Part shown: piece after piece, positions 45,996 to 58,994 of the stretch | Position numbering within the stretch: position 1 is the stretch's first letter | Layout of the letters: each line of letters begins with the position of its first letter | Assembly (NCBI GenBank): GCA_035771165.1 | Contig: JAWNZC010000469.1 | Coordinates: forward strand, 2,717,001 to 2,781,000 | Origin: Paragorgia papillata | Lineage: Eukaryota; Cnidaria; Anthozoa; Scleralcyonacea; Coralliidae | Reading direction: 5' to 3' | DNA: 64,000 bases | Position numbers and translations under genes: made by a program | The notes under the pieces: model-generated | What the model was told of the DNA's origin: nothing | The model's database searches: none | Seen by the model: only the letters and a program-made list of their open reading frames with translations

Positions 45996-48302
45996 ATTAC
46001 CACCACCATTACCACCACTATTACCACCACTATTACCACCACTATTACCACCACCATTACCACCATTATTACCACCACCATTACCACCACCACCACCTTT
46101 ACCACCACTATTACCACCCCCATTAGCACCACTATTACCAACACCATTACCACCCCCATTACCACCACTATTACCACCACCATTACCACCACCATTACCA
46201 CCACCATTACCAACACCATTATCAACACCATTACCAACACCATTACCAACACGATTACCACCACCACCACCATTACCACCACTATTACCACCACCATTAC
46301 CATTACCACCACTATTACTACCACCATTACCACCACAATTACCACCACCATTACCACCACCATTACCACCACTATTACCACCACCATTACCACCACCACC
46401 ACCTTTACCACCACTATTACCACCCCCATTACCGCTACCATTACCACCACCATTACCACCACCATTACCACCACTATTGCCACCACCATTACCACCACCA
46501 TTACCACCACCTTTACTTCCACTATTACCACCCCCATTACCACCACTATTACCACCCCCATTACCACCACTATTACCACCCCCATTACCACCACTATTAC
46601 CAACACCATTACCACCCCCATTACCACCACTATTACCACCATTACCACCACCATTACCACCACCATTACCACCACTATTACCACCACCATTACCACCACT
46701 ATTACCACCACCATTACCACCAGCATTTCCACCACCATTACCACCACCACCACCACCATTACCACCTCCATTACCACCACTATTACCACCACTATTACCA
46801 CCACCATTACCACCACTATTACCACCACCATTACCACCACCTTTACTACCACTATTACCACCCCCATTACCACCACTATTACCACCCCCATTACCACCAC
46901 TATTACCAACACCATTACCACCCCCATTACCACCACTATTACCAACACCATTACCAACACCATTACCAACACCATTACCAACACCACCACCATTACCACC
47001 ACCATTACCACCACTATTACCACCACTATTACCACCGCCATTACCACCACTATTACCACCACCATTACCACCACCACCACCTTTACCACCACTATTACCA
47101 CCCCCATTACCGCCACCATTACCACCACCATTATCACCACTATTACCACCACCATTACCACCACTATTGCCACCACCATTACCACCACCACCACCATTAC
47201 CACCACTATTACCACCACCATTACCACCACTATTACCACCACCATTACCACCACTGTTACCACCACCATTACCACCACCATTACCACCACCATTACCACC
47301 ACTATTACCTCCACCATTACCACCATCACCATTACCACCACCATTACCACCATCACCACTACCATTACCACCACTATTAGCACCACTATTACCACCACCA
47401 TTACCACCACTATTACCATTACCACCACCACCATTACCACCACCTTTACTACCACTATTACCACCCCCATTGCCACCACTATTACCACCCCCATTACCAC
47501 CGCTATTACCAACACCATTACCACCCCCATTACCACCACTATTACCAACACCATTACCAACACCATTACCAACACCATTACCACCACCACCACCATTACC
47601 ACCACTATTACCACCACTATTACCACCACCATTACCACCACTATTACCAACACCATTACCAACACGATTACCACCACCACCACCACTATTACCACCACTA
47701 TTACCACCGCCATTACCACCACTATTACCACCACCAAAACCACCACTATTACCACCACTATTACCACCACTATTACCACCACTATTACCACCACCATTAC
47801 CACCACCATTACCACCACTATTACCACCACCATTACCACCACCACCACCTTTACCACCACTATTACCACCTCCATTACCGCCACCATTACCACCAACATT
47901 ACCACCACTATTGCCACCACCATTACCACCACCACCACCACCATTACCACCACTATTACCACCACCATTACCACCACGATTACCACGACTGTTACCACCA
48001 CCATTACCACCACCATTACCACCATCACCACTACCATTACCACCACTATTACCACCACTATTACCACCACTATTACCACCACCATTACCACCACTATTAC
48101 CACCACCATTACCACCACTATAACCACCACCATTACCACCACCTTTACTACCACTATTACCACCCCCATTACCACCACTATTACCACCCCCATTACCACC
48201 ACTATTACCAACACCATTACCACCCCCATTACCACCACTATTACCAACACCATTACCACCACCATTACCACCACTATTACCACCACCATTACCATCATCG
48301 TC
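45996..48302. repeat. Large ATTACCACC simple-repeat array, right part (unit 3)
   Basis: 2.3 kb of the same words, with extra accaacacc and cgattacc variants that are rare left of the MITE. It ends ccattaccatcatcgtcatt, the same border as unit 1. Long open frames in all frames are rejected. Confidence 0.95.
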
Positions 48303-49154
48303 ATTTATTGACATACCTTAGTATGTTATTAAATCAAAAACTTTATTTAATATACAATTAAGAATTACCCTAAGCCAAAATTTAATTATTTACAAGAGTG
48401 ACAATGCTTGCACAGTTCATGATTTAATATTCCTATAAGTAATTGTTGTTTTCTAATATTTTTACAGTAAATTACAAAAAAAATGCTAGATCACTCAGGA
48501 ATTTTGTCAATAATCATGCGAGTAAATTAAATGTTTTTCAAATTACTATATAGCTAATCATATTAAAAATTATCATTCTGTATTTCTAAACTTCTACATT
48601 TTCTAATCTTGTCTTTACACTACTAAATAACTAAGTATGTTTAAGTAGTAACAGTTGATATTTTACTTTAAAGATTAATTAACTAACACAACAAAATCTA
48701 CCTAACTTCTGAGTTTAAAAATAAGCCGTTAAAATGTTGTTTTTCAACCTCGTAAAAACATATAACAAACTGCGAGAAATGCCTCTTAACAGACTTCAGT
48801 TAAAATCAAATAATTTTCCAAAAGGCTTCTGGAGGAATCGCGTTTTCCGTTCGCGATATTTTTCAATTGGTGCTCTCCTTTTGAAATTTCTAGATCCGCT
48901 CCTCAGAGCTTTAGTTTGTGATGTTTTCTGTGTGCTGTTGCACTGTTTTAAATTTTTGTTAAACTTTCTTTTTCTTTTCTTTTTGTTTTTCTTTACTCTG
49001 TAAGAGTTAGAACTGGGATTATATAGAGTAAGGGTTATAAGACAACGTTTTAGGGTTGGTTGGGATAGGATTTTGTTCAACGACATGACCTAGGTTCTTT
49101 ATAAGCGTAAACAATTGAGTGCTGCGTACGTAGTGTTTTGGATAATAGTAAGTG

Positions 49155-49381
49155 AAAAGGTAGCAAACTGCCGAGATTTCAGAAACGAAATACTGATGTT
49201 TCGAGCGCAGCCCTGCATCAGAGTTTACTTAATAAACTAATAATTAGAAAAATTTACTTAATAATTAGAAAACTGATAAAGGGTACCGCTCAAACTGACA
49301 TCAGTTATTCGTTACTGTCATAAAAGGCTCTGCTCGAAACATCAGTTTTTCGTTTTTAAAATCTCGTCAGCTTGCCTTTGT
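49155..49381. repeat. Inverted repeat with hammerhead-like core, unit 3
   Basis: Copy of 18166-18359; the core on the minus strand ends gctcgaaacatcag. Confidence 0.55.
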
Positions 49382-49398
49382 TTCGTTTTATTAAGCCT

Positions 49399-49556
49399 GT
49401 TTTCCAGTCATGGCAGAAACTGGCTTGCAGCTCGCAGCGAGTACTTGCATCTAATTAAAAAGAAGTCGGAGTGAAAAACAAGCACTGTGAGTTAGTTTGA
49501 ATTAGATGTAAGTACTCGCATTGAGCTGCGAGTCAGTTTCTGCCATGACTGGAAAA
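49399..49556. repeat. Long hairpin-forming inverted repeat, unit 3
   Basis: Copy of 18376-18532. Confidence 0.8.
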
Positions 49557-50901
49557 GAGGCTTTATAGGTTCTGCTTAGTCTGCTTCGCAGAGATCTCTT
49601 TGGCTCCAACACAAGGAATAGCAAGTTTAGAATATAGAGGGTCTTATAGGCAATGTAGAAAACTAGAAATACAAATCGAAAATGTTTAAAAGGTTGGTGT
49701 ACTGCTGAATTGAAATACTCATTAAGGAGGACTAACGTTTTTAGCGTAGGTCCTTCGTCAAAAAGAAATGTGTACTGAAATAAACGTATATACAATATTC
49801 TTTTAAATTTCACTACACTATTCTTTCTTTCCGCTTTCTCTCCACCCCCCCCCCCCCCCCCCCCCCCCTCTCCCTCTCTCCCTCTCTCCCTCTCTGATGA
49901 AGGATCTTCGCTCAAAACGGTTAGACCTCCTTCGTGAGTATATTTCAGCTGTATTCCAACTTTTTAAAAGAATCCCACGACTGTTTGAACAAGTAGACAT
50001 GAAAATGTTGGCAATGTCGTCTATCTTGAAAATGCGTTGAATTTTATCATTTTACCATCTTGAATGATGACGTGAAATGGCTGCGAGCGAAGAGCAGCAT
50101 GACTACCAGACGTGATTGTTGAAAAAGATTATATTTCGATGGCTTCAGACTGACTTTTTTTCATAATAAGAAGCATAATGACCTTTTGATTTAAAACTGA
50201 TCTAAGATTAGAGAATTAGGATCAGAGGGTTAGGATTAGTATTGTCACAATGTCACTGTGAGGTCAATAAACCAATTTCTTGCCTGGTTGTTTTCGTGTT
50301 TTATTCAACTCTTTTTCGTCGGTGGATATTCCCAGTGAGGAGTAAAATCGTCTGGCGTTAGCCCAGAGTAAAATACGTAAGACTTGAGAGTCGAATGCCG
50401 CTTAGAAATGGTTAAGAGAAAGGTGTGAAAGTTAACTTTTTTCCTCTAAAACGTTTTCCAGTGTAGATTTCTGCTTCCTTCTAGTTCCTTGCATAGCTCT
50501 AGTGTCAGTGCTGATAATTGAAAAGTTTGTTTTTTTTACATTCGCAGCGTGTCTGTATCTGCCATCCGGAGAAAAATTAGATTTACCGTAAAAAGTGGAA
50601 ACTTAATCCAAATTAGAATTACAGAACTTACTAGAACAAATATTTCTTCGCTCCTGAGAACTTTGAACTAATACTTTTCAATACTAAAGAGTAACACCAG
50701 GGCTGAGGAAAGAACTAAAGAATAAAACACAAATCTACACCGCAAAATGTTTTAGAAAGGAAAGATGTAATTTTTTATAGCTTTTACCTATCAGGTCACG
50801 TCAAATTTTGATGTTCCAGACTTTTAGTTTTAGATAAATTAAAAAAAAACATTAAAACAGTCAGATCTAGCAGTCATTGACAGTCATGCTACTATTTAGT
50901 T

Positions 50902-50919
50902 TGACGTCATTTGACGTCA
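50902..50919. promoter_or_regulatory. Paired CRE palindromes, unit 3
   Basis: Two intact TGACGTCA sites; the following YY1-like motif has one change (aaggtggcgcc). Confidence 0.5.
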
Positions 50920-51140
50920 TTATTCAAGGTGGCGCCACTCGTGGTGAAATTAGCTTATACTCGCACATAATCTTTTTGAAAAGTAAATTATTTTTAAATT
51001 TCTTACAAGGCATTTTCAAAATAGACGAAGACGTTGGCAACATTTTGATGCCAACCTGTTGAAATAGTCGGAGATGCCTTTTTGACATTTTCGATTGGAT
51101 TTTGATATGAGCGTGCGTAATGTGTTATCAGCGGTATTAC

Positions 51141-51451
51141 TCAGTAAAATACTTCTATTTCAGTTGGAGTAAAGTTGTAACTTCCAGCCAGAAGAGATTT
51201 GGTTTGTGCAGAGCCAGGTTGGTATCCTGGGGGTAATTGATATGAGCGGCCAACGTTGGAGAATGATCCTTTATTGTGATTGGAGTTATCACTGATGAGG
51301 AAATCATAACCACCAAAGATTGGTCCGTAGTTAGGATGGCTGAAGATTGCATGTTGCTTGTCGTGAACGTCGCATTTGAATGCAGGTATGTCGTCTTTAT
51401 TTTTTAACGAAAACAAAAACGAGGAGTTGGACTGTTTATAACCATCTTCAC
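51141..51451 (-). CDS. Gene D exon 3: second half of TLDc domain
   Basis: 311 nt, acceptor ttatttcag, stop TGA at 51141. Reads EDGYKQSNSSFLFSLKNK, then HPNYGPIFGGYDF, YQLPPGYQPGSAQ and GSYNFTPTEIEVFY. The sequence is intact and closest to the canonical TLDc pattern of all copies. Confidence 0.88.
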
Positions 51452-51794
51452 CTGAAATAAAATGTAAAACATTTACTCCATGTGTTCATCATATTTTCCT
51501 TTACTTCATCATTGACTTTAAAAAACATTTTAAACCAAAACAAAGAAAATTTTTAAAACAGTTCTGTCATTAAATTCTCTTGAATGTATAGTTTTAGCAG
51601 AACATTATAATTTTCTACATGTTTGATATAAAATATAGAAATATATAAAAAAAATTCAACTTCTAAAAACTAAAGTAAGGTTTCATTTGTTTAAAGTGTA
51701 TATTTACTACTAAATATACTAATATGCTGTAATTACAATTAAATATACTATTATAATTATTTCTTTCACTACTCTAAATTATTTTATTGTTATA

Positions 51795-52107
51795 GTCAAA
51801 ATGGAAATACCTTCCCACTTCTTCTTCTGTAGTTTGTTGTGTATTACTGTATTTCTGTAGCCACTACCGAAGCATGAGAAATATTTTTTTTGAAAACTGT
51901 ACATATAATAGTATAATTTAGCTTTAAATGGTATTTATTGATAATACAATGGATATTTATCCCAAATTGATACCTAGAGACGAATATACATCAAGAATTG
52001 GTGACTTTTTTCACTAGACTTTCCTCATGCTTCAGTAGCAGCTACAGAAATACAGTAATACACAACCAACTACAGAAGTGGAAGTGGGAAGGTATTTTCA
52101 TATTGAC
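51795..52107. mobile_element. Fold-back MITE-like element, unit 4 copy
   Basis: Same arms as 178-491, full-length loop. Confidence 0.75.
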
Positions 52108-53745
52108 TGTGCAAATTTAATATTTTTTCTAAATTATCATGTGTGGTCCTGATTCAAACTTGAATACTAAACTATCAGGAAGTCACTGCATTTTTCATTT
52201 TTACAAAAAAAATCAATATTTTGGCCTATAATAGAAAATACTTTTTATGATTTCTTGAATGTTGTGCTGCAACCTATGCTGTTAACCCATTGCTGCCTAG
52301 GATGTCTGAGGGTCCTCCTTTTGATGAGTAAAATCATCTGGTATTAGCCAGAGTGAAACAATAAAGGTGTCATTTTGGCTGCCTCAGGTATCCATTAGGT
52401 TCGATGTAAAAAGGAAATTGGATGTATTTTATCTGCCAACAGACTATTAGAATACTTAACATCAGACACCTCCACAGAGATAAAATCTTAATCCAGGATA
52501 GCCTGGGTAGCTTGTGTATTAAGGCTTGGGTGCTTGGCATGCTTTTACCCATGCAGCAGTCCTACAGATGGACACTTTTAAAAATGTTTGGACAGTGACT
52601 TTTAGCATGAACCACCTCAGCAAAATATCATCTTCAAACAACAACAACAACAACAAAGGTTTTTCTCTTTCTGATGTTTCTTGATTTCTGTCAGCTGTTG
52701 TTTTTTACTCGGGCTACCTGTGGTAGAACGAGTCTAGGTTTCGGCTCCGTTTGTTTTTATTTTTTTTCGCCACACAAAATTGCAAAATTGTGCAATACCT
52801 CCCATATATGGAGCCTAGACTTCGAGTGTTCGATCGCTTTGAAAATTCATCGACAGTCATGTTCCTATTCTGTGGAACTTTGTATCAAGCACATCACTGA
52901 TCAACCATATAAGCAACTTAGTTGGAAAACCTACCAACAATTTTGTCAAAGGTAATAAAGCTGGCCGAAGCTGTTGCATCCAAGTGGCAACCGAACAACC
53001 GACAACGATATACAGTATAATTTTTTCATGGCTAACAATCTGGATCTTTATATTGGCACTGCGATGTTCATAGGTTTTCCACTTGGCTTACAAAATCCAA
53101 GATGTGAGAACACAAGGAACATTCATGAAGATGACAGACTTTGAGGAAACAGTTTGTTGACATAATTACTAAACAAGTTTTATATTTGTTATGCTGAGTA
53201 GGAAGCTTGTATACACAATTACACATGTATGTAATAGATAAAGCATGAGCAGCTGATCTGTATCTGATTTACAAGGTGAGCTGCAAGTGAGCTGTAGGGA
53301 ATCACATATAGATTGGCTGCGAATGCTTTATCGTACTTATCAAATGGACGCATCTAAATAGCCATGTTCTCGAACTATTTTTCAAATTGGAGTGATTTTA
53401 GCTAAGTAAATTGAGGGAAAAGTTTATGTAAGCTTAAAATCAGGACAAATCTGTATGTGATTTACAGATATTGATAAAACATTAATTTATTTTGAATTTT
53501 CCTTATGAATTATTAATGAATTTGATAAGTTCTATGTACCATTTGTGTTTTTACCGACTGTTGCTTGTCTTGAGTTTGAGATGGGCGATGGACAGTAGCT
53601 TTTAATATTGATCCATTAGGATTTATATTCAATGTTGTTAGTGCTTTGAATCTAGAGTATGTAATTTTGTCACAAGTATGTTATCCATATCTTGATGTTC
53701 ATTTTGATATCAATTTTGATGCATAGATTGAGTAAAAATATATTC

Positions 53746-54161
53746 GTATAGGTAATAGCATGGTTTCGAGTGCAATTTGGAAAAAACATGCACGAGTGAG
53801 TTTTTCAAAGACTATCAAAATTGCACGAGTCCGAAGGACAAGTGCTATTTGAGGTCTTTGAAAAACTCACGAGTGCGTGTTTTTTTCAAATTGCACAAGA
53901 AATCATGCTATTACTTATTAATAATATACATGAAAAAAATTTAACATGAAGAGAATCTTTCCAATCAAAATGCTTTTTGCAAATAACATACATGAAAAAA
54001 TTTAACAGAAATAGCTTTTTTTCTAGTCAAAAATGATTTTTGTACAAATTTAAAAAAATAAAAAATTTGCACTTTATTTCCTTTTTTCTGCACTGTATTT
54101 CCTTAAAATTGCACTGCTCTCAGCCAATCAGAATTGAGAAATTTTTTCATGTATATTATTA
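53746..54161. mobile_element. Fold-back element in intron 2 of gene D
   Basis: Inserted in sequence that is continuous in unit 1 (aaaatatattcatcataaaa near 2139). Left part gtaatagcatggtttcgagt is complemented by aaatcatgctattac near 53907-53921; together about 59 bp pair around a spacer with gcacgagtccgaagg. The remaining 240 bp are AT-rich. No gene. Confidence 0.8.
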
Positions 54162-55039
54162 ATCATAAAAATAACTTTGAACCAGTCATGTTCCTCATAT
54201 ACATACAGTAATACTTTAATGACATATCAGCCATTATAACATCAACAGCCAAGTGTGTATTATATGCTGATGGTACCAAAATCTGTGGAGAAATTACAGC
54301 GACTGACATTCACGTACAGGCTACAGTACCGGCAGTGCTGCAGAGTCGAAGAGCCTTCCCAACATGCTCTAAAGCAAACATGCACATGGAATCAGGATTC
54401 ATGTTGTATGAAGATTGCATAGACGTAGGGTGTGGGTATATTTTACTAGTCACCTATTGCATATTTGCTAGTTCACCTGGCCTACACACGTGAAGTTTGG
54501 GCACCTCAGACAAATGAATTTTAGTCCCCGCATGTGGGACAGAGAAGTCCCCTAGGCTTCAGGATCACCTAAATTCTAGACACTTTGACAATTCAGGATA
54601 ATTCTGTTCACCAATGTGAAGTATGCACCACATTCAGCCTTCGATCTGATCTTCCCCGGCCCACTCCCACCTCTTAGCTCATGCGTTATAGAGACCTCCA
54701 CATTTTTCCAGTAGCCCGAGTGAACACCTGACCCAGGTGTCTTGTTTAACTATTGTACAAGTTTTGTTACTTATTTTTGTCAAGACGTGCAGATACGATG
54801 ATTGGTTCTTACAACTACGTCCGCCAAAAATTTTTCATGGCCTTGTGCACCAAATTTTAAAATTTTTTTGATGGTCAGTAGTTGAACCCTGGCTACATAC
54901 AAAAGCCTGAAGCTTCTGTGCAGCTGTGCTGACTAATTCCATAGAAAGTGATGATAAAGATTTTCTATGACAGACTATGTATGTGTTTTATAGTATGGTG
55001 TTGAAACATTTTTGAACAATTTTGAAGTTAAGAATATAC

Positions 55040-55285
55040 CTGCCCAGCTCTGGTCTGTGTATCCACCACAAATATAATCCCCGACTTTCACTAAAGTCAC
55101 TGTAGGTCCCTTATTGTCACAACATCTGTGAAAATCTTGTCCACCCCATCCATCTCTGGTAGCTCGATAACAACGATGCCAATGAAACTGATCATCCAAC
55201 CATTCTTTCATTTGATTTTTATAATTATTTTCCCCTTTCAGAATGATGGAGTTACTCAATAAATGACCAGGTATAGAATGATCAG
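55040..55285 (-). CDS. Gene D exon 2: first half of TLDc domain (type 2)
   Basis: 246 nt, acceptor ctttatttag, donor GCAG|GTATATTC. Reads DHSIPGHLLSNSIILKGENN, then FHWHRCYRATRDGW and the GPTVTLVKV..CGGYTDQSW core. Intact; phase and length match gene C exon 2. Confidence 0.86.
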
Positions 55286-55449
55286 CTAAATAAAGTTACA
55301 CATAATTAATTTAAACAATCTTTAAAGTTTATATCATCAACTGTTTTTAATCATGGACTTTCTATTACAAATATCAGTATATTTCCAGCCCCGTTTGAAC
55401 ATTCACTTTTCCAAATTTTGTTCAGAATCATTACACACCATATCTCTTC

Positions 55450-57228
55450 TCCTAAGCCCCCCCCCCCCCCCCACCCAATTACACCCTCCTTCTAGTAACC
55501 CTCTACTAAATGAAAAAAATTAAGCCCCACCATACATTAAAGCCCCCAACACACACCACTGCCTACAATAATGTCATTAATAGAAAATCATTTACAGGAT
55601 TTTTGTCACTCCCATTCTTCTAATAAGCCCCCTCCCTCTAATAAGCCCCCTCCCTCTAATAACCCCTCCCTCTAATAAGGCCTCCTCCCTCTAATACCCC
55701 CCCCTCTAATAAGCCCCCCTCCCTCTAATACCCCTCCCTCTAATAAGCCCCCCTCCCTCTAATAAGCCCTCCTCCCTCTAATAACCCCTCCCTCTAATAA
55801 GCCCTCCTCCCTCTAATAAGCCACCCCTCCCTCTAATAACCCCCCTCCCTCTATTACCCCTCCCTCTAATAAGCCCCCCTCCCTCTAATACCCCTCCCTC
55901 TAATAAGCCCTCCTCCCTCTAATAAGCCACCCCTCCCTCTAATAAGCCACCCCTCCCTCTAATAAGCCCCTCCCCCTCTAATAAGCCACCCCTCCCTCTA
56001 ATAAACCCTCCTCCCTCTAATAAGCCCCTCCCCCTCTAATAAGCCCCCCTCCCTCTAATAACCCCCTCCCTCTAATAAGCCCTCCTCCCTCTAATAACCC
56101 CCCTCCCTCTAATAACCCCTGTCGCTCTAATAAGCCCTCCTCCCTCTAATAACCCCCTTCCCTCTAATAAGCCCCTCTCCTTCTAATAAGCACCCCTCCC
56201 TCTAATACTCCCTCCCTCTAATAAGACCCCTCCCTCTAATACCCCCTCCCTCTAATAACCCCTCTCCCTCTAATAACCCTTCTCCCTCTAATAACCCCCC
56301 TCCCTCTAATACCGCCCTCCCTCTAATAACCACCCTCCCTCTAATACCCCCTCCCTCTAATAAGCCCTCCTCCCTCTAATAACCCCCCTCTCTCTAATAC
56401 CGCCCTCCCTCTAATAACCGCCCTCCCTCTAATACCCCTCCCTCTAATAAGCCCCCCTCCCTCTAATACCCCCTCCCTCTAATAAGGCCTCCTCCCTCTA
56501 ATAACCCCCTCTCTCTAATACCGCCCTCCCTCTAATAACCGCCCTCCCTCTAATACCCCTCCCTCTAATAAGCCCCCCTCCCTCTAATAAGCCACCCCTC
56601 CCTCTAATAAGGCCCCCTCCCTCTAATAAGCCACCCCTCCCTCTAATAAGCCCTCCTCCCTCTAATAACCACCCTCTCTCTAATACCGCCCTCCCTCTAA
56701 TAACCGCCCTCCCTCTAATACCCCTCCCTCTAATAAGCCCCCCTCCCTCTAATAAGCCACCCCTCCCTCTAGTAAGGCCCCCTCCCTCTAATAAGCCACC
56801 CCTCCCTCTAATAAGCCCCCCTCCCTCTAATAAGCCACCCCTCCCTCTATTAAGCCCCTCCTTCTAATATGCCCTCCTCCTTCTAATAAGCCCCCCTCCC
56901 TCTAATACCCCTCCCTCTAATAAGCCCTCCTCCCTCTAATACCCCTCCCTCTAATAAGCCCTCCTCCCTCTAATACCCCCTCCCTCTAATACCCCCTCCC
57001 TCTAATAAGCCCTCCTCCCTCTAATAAGCCCTCCTCCCTCTAATAAGCCCTCCTCCCTCTAATAAGCCCCCCTCCCTCTAATAAGCCACCCCTCCCTCTA
57101 ATAAACCCTCCTCCCTCTAATAAGCCACCCCTCCCTCTAATAAGCCCCTCCCCCTCTAATAAGCCACCCCTCCCTCTAATAAACCCTCCTCCCTCTAATA
57201 AGCCCCTCCCCCTCTAATAAGTTCCCCC
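55450..57228. repeat. Intronic minisatellite (CCCTCCCTCTAATAAGCC), gene D, about 1.8 kb
   Basis: About 100 units of 15-20 bp in intron 1. The sense (minus) strand reads ttagagggagggg in each unit. Several unit variants (ccaccc, ctcctcc, ccgccc spacers) recur in blocks, showing block duplication. Three times longer than in gene C. Confidence 0.93.
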
Positions 57229-57263
57229 TTGACAACAGTAATCATGTCATTCTATGATCTTAC

Positions 57264-58414
57264 CTATTTCTCCCATTTTCTCCAGAATATCATCAACATC
57301 CAAGTCATCTATTTTCTCGCTTTCATATTCAATCTTGCCATCATGCGCAGGCTTCAAATTCTTTGGACTCTCATTCTTGACATGTTCAATATTTTCTTCA
57401 ATCATCTTCTGAGAGGAAAGTACTTCTTCAATGCTGCCTTTCTCCAAAAGACTCCTTGGTAGACCAACTGAGTTATTCACCTTATCAACATAACTCTTTA
57501 TGCCATCCTGTTGTTTGCTCAGATCTGTGTGCATTTCATTATAAATCTTGTCTACTTCGTTAATCATAAGCTGAGCTTTCTCGTCTAGCTTCTCCGCGAC
57601 TTTTTTCAAGATGTCTTCTTTCTGTTGAGTGATTCTGGCCTTGACCTTCTTGGCGTTCTCTTCAAGGAAGTGTGTGACCTTGCTGATGGCTTCCAGTGCT
57701 TCCTTGGCCTCAGATAATTTCTCGTCTAGAGAGGCACAGCCTGATCTTAATGCTTCTCTTTGCTTCTCAGCCACTTCGTCAACCGAGAGACATGAATGAT
57801 TTTGTTTCATGTGATTCAAGACCGTACAATGACTACAGATCAGTTCTTTACATGTCTCGCAATAGAACTTAAGGGTCTTGTTCTCATGTTTCTTGCAGTA
57901 AAGTTTTGCTCTGATCTTGGCTTCGTTCTCAGGTTGACTCAACTCGTTTATTGATAGCACAGTGTGTTTCTTGTTGCTTGGCCAGGTTTCGTGAGACGTA
58001 AGACATTTTTCGCACATGAACATCTCACAGGTCGTGCATCGGCTAACGGCTGGCTCTTGACAAACAGAACATTTAGAAACCTTTGCTTGTCGTTGAATCG
58101 CCATGACGTCTAACATATTTCTGATAAAATGACTGCTCGCCATTCCTGCTACTTCATCTTTTGGTTTCAGATTAAATTCTGACCGACATGTCGGACAGTT
58201 TGAATACTTCAATCTCTTTACCAACTGCTTCCTCACGATGGCGTTTTACAAACTTGTCTAAACAGATTTTGCAAAACGAGTGTAAGCAAGGCATTAATGT
58301 TCGTGGTTCGTTCAAAGTTTCTAAGCAAATGGAACATGTGAGTAAGGATTCTAGTTCATCAACTGGAACGGCGACGGTTGGAGAAGTAGCCATTGTAGAC
58401 AACGTTTTCTTCAA
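57264..58414 (-). pseudogene. Gene D exon 1: RING, B-boxes, coiled coil, frameshift within RING
   Basis: An extra T in ttt at 58199-58201 shifts the frame directly before the last Cys pair of RING (after KEIEVF). The upstream frame 58414-58172 holds the first six RING ligands and the downstream frame 58236-57247 holds the rest of RING, both B-boxes (CSVCQEPAVSRC and CETCKELICSHC) and the type 2 coiled coil. Two residues fewer than gene C lie between the B-boxes. The lesion is a single base next to a homopolymer, so the gene could be intact in vivo. Confidence 0.87.
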
Positions 58415-58495
58415 AAAGTGTAGTAGTTTCTTGTAAACTTAATCAGCAGGCAAAACTGGAAATCGTTTGACTCACTTCAGGTCTTGGAAATCTTT

Positions 58496-58508
58496 CTTTC
58501 GGTTTCAC
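58496..58508 (-). promoter_or_regulatory. IRF/ISRE-like motif upstream of gene D
   Basis: Minus strand GTGAAACCGAAAG, 82 bp upstream of the first ATG; identical to gene C. Confidence 0.5.
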
Positions 58509-58897
58509 AATAGTCAATTCTCGGTAAATGGTAATATGATTCCTTATTTCACGGTAAACTATGTAATATCCTGCTGTGATTGGTATTTCCGGTATATATA
58601 TCTCCATATTCTTATATGGCCTAATATTATTTCGTTGGAGGAATTCGCCCTGGCCTGCACCACATGCATACTAGTACATGCGTATTAAACAGTACCTAGC
58701 AACGCGATTAGGTACAAAAGCTTTCTTTTTATCTTAATTTAACGTGTAAAGCAAGGCGATATAACACAAGAGGTTTTATTTACATGTGCGATTACATTTA
58801 AAGATGCATTCAACCTACATTCAACCATGTGATTTATTCCTGCATTTCATTATGTTAAACACCGCTAATGCCAATATATCCGGTCTCACAATACCTG

Positions 58898-58918
58898 GGG
58901 GGGGGGGGGGGGGGGGGG
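58898..58918. repeat. G homopolymer
   Basis: About 21 consecutive G following aatacct, before (gaac)n; counterpart of 41761. Confidence 0.85.
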
Positions 58919-58994
58919 TATTAAACGAACGAACAAACGAATTAAATCTTATTACATCATGGTAACACATGAAAAGTATTTTTACTGTTGCCTT

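Larger units (their letters stand above)
48303..51140. other. Common 2.8-kb block, unit 3 copy
   Basis: Matches 17308-20100, with inverted repeat 49155-49381 (loop enlarged by about 30 bp of taataattag), hairpin 49399-49556, a run of over 20 C at 49843-49868 and paired CREs at 50902-50919. No gene recognised. Confidence 0.6.
35233..51617. repeat. Tandem duplication unit 3 (about 16.4 kb)
   Basis: Same start sequence as units 1 and 2. It contains exons 1 and 2 of gene C, a CR1/L2-like insertion, a TTAA-flanked element, the largest simple-repeat array (6.4 kb) and the last exon of gene D. No DHX16-like sequence or SINE is present between the gene promoter and the array, unlike units 1 and 2. 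Confidence 0.9.
51452..55039 (-). other. Intron 2 of gene D
   Basis: Matches intron 2 of gene A nearly end to end, plus a 416-bp fold-back insertion (53746-54161). The open frame at 52674-52955 (and its counterpart at 1156-1359) is not supported by any domain. Confidence 0.75.

Noticed and set aside
45909..48314. Several 548-801 codon frames (Gly/Asn, Met/Val or Thr-rich) on both strands
   Set aside because: Same reason: composition of the simple-repeat array.
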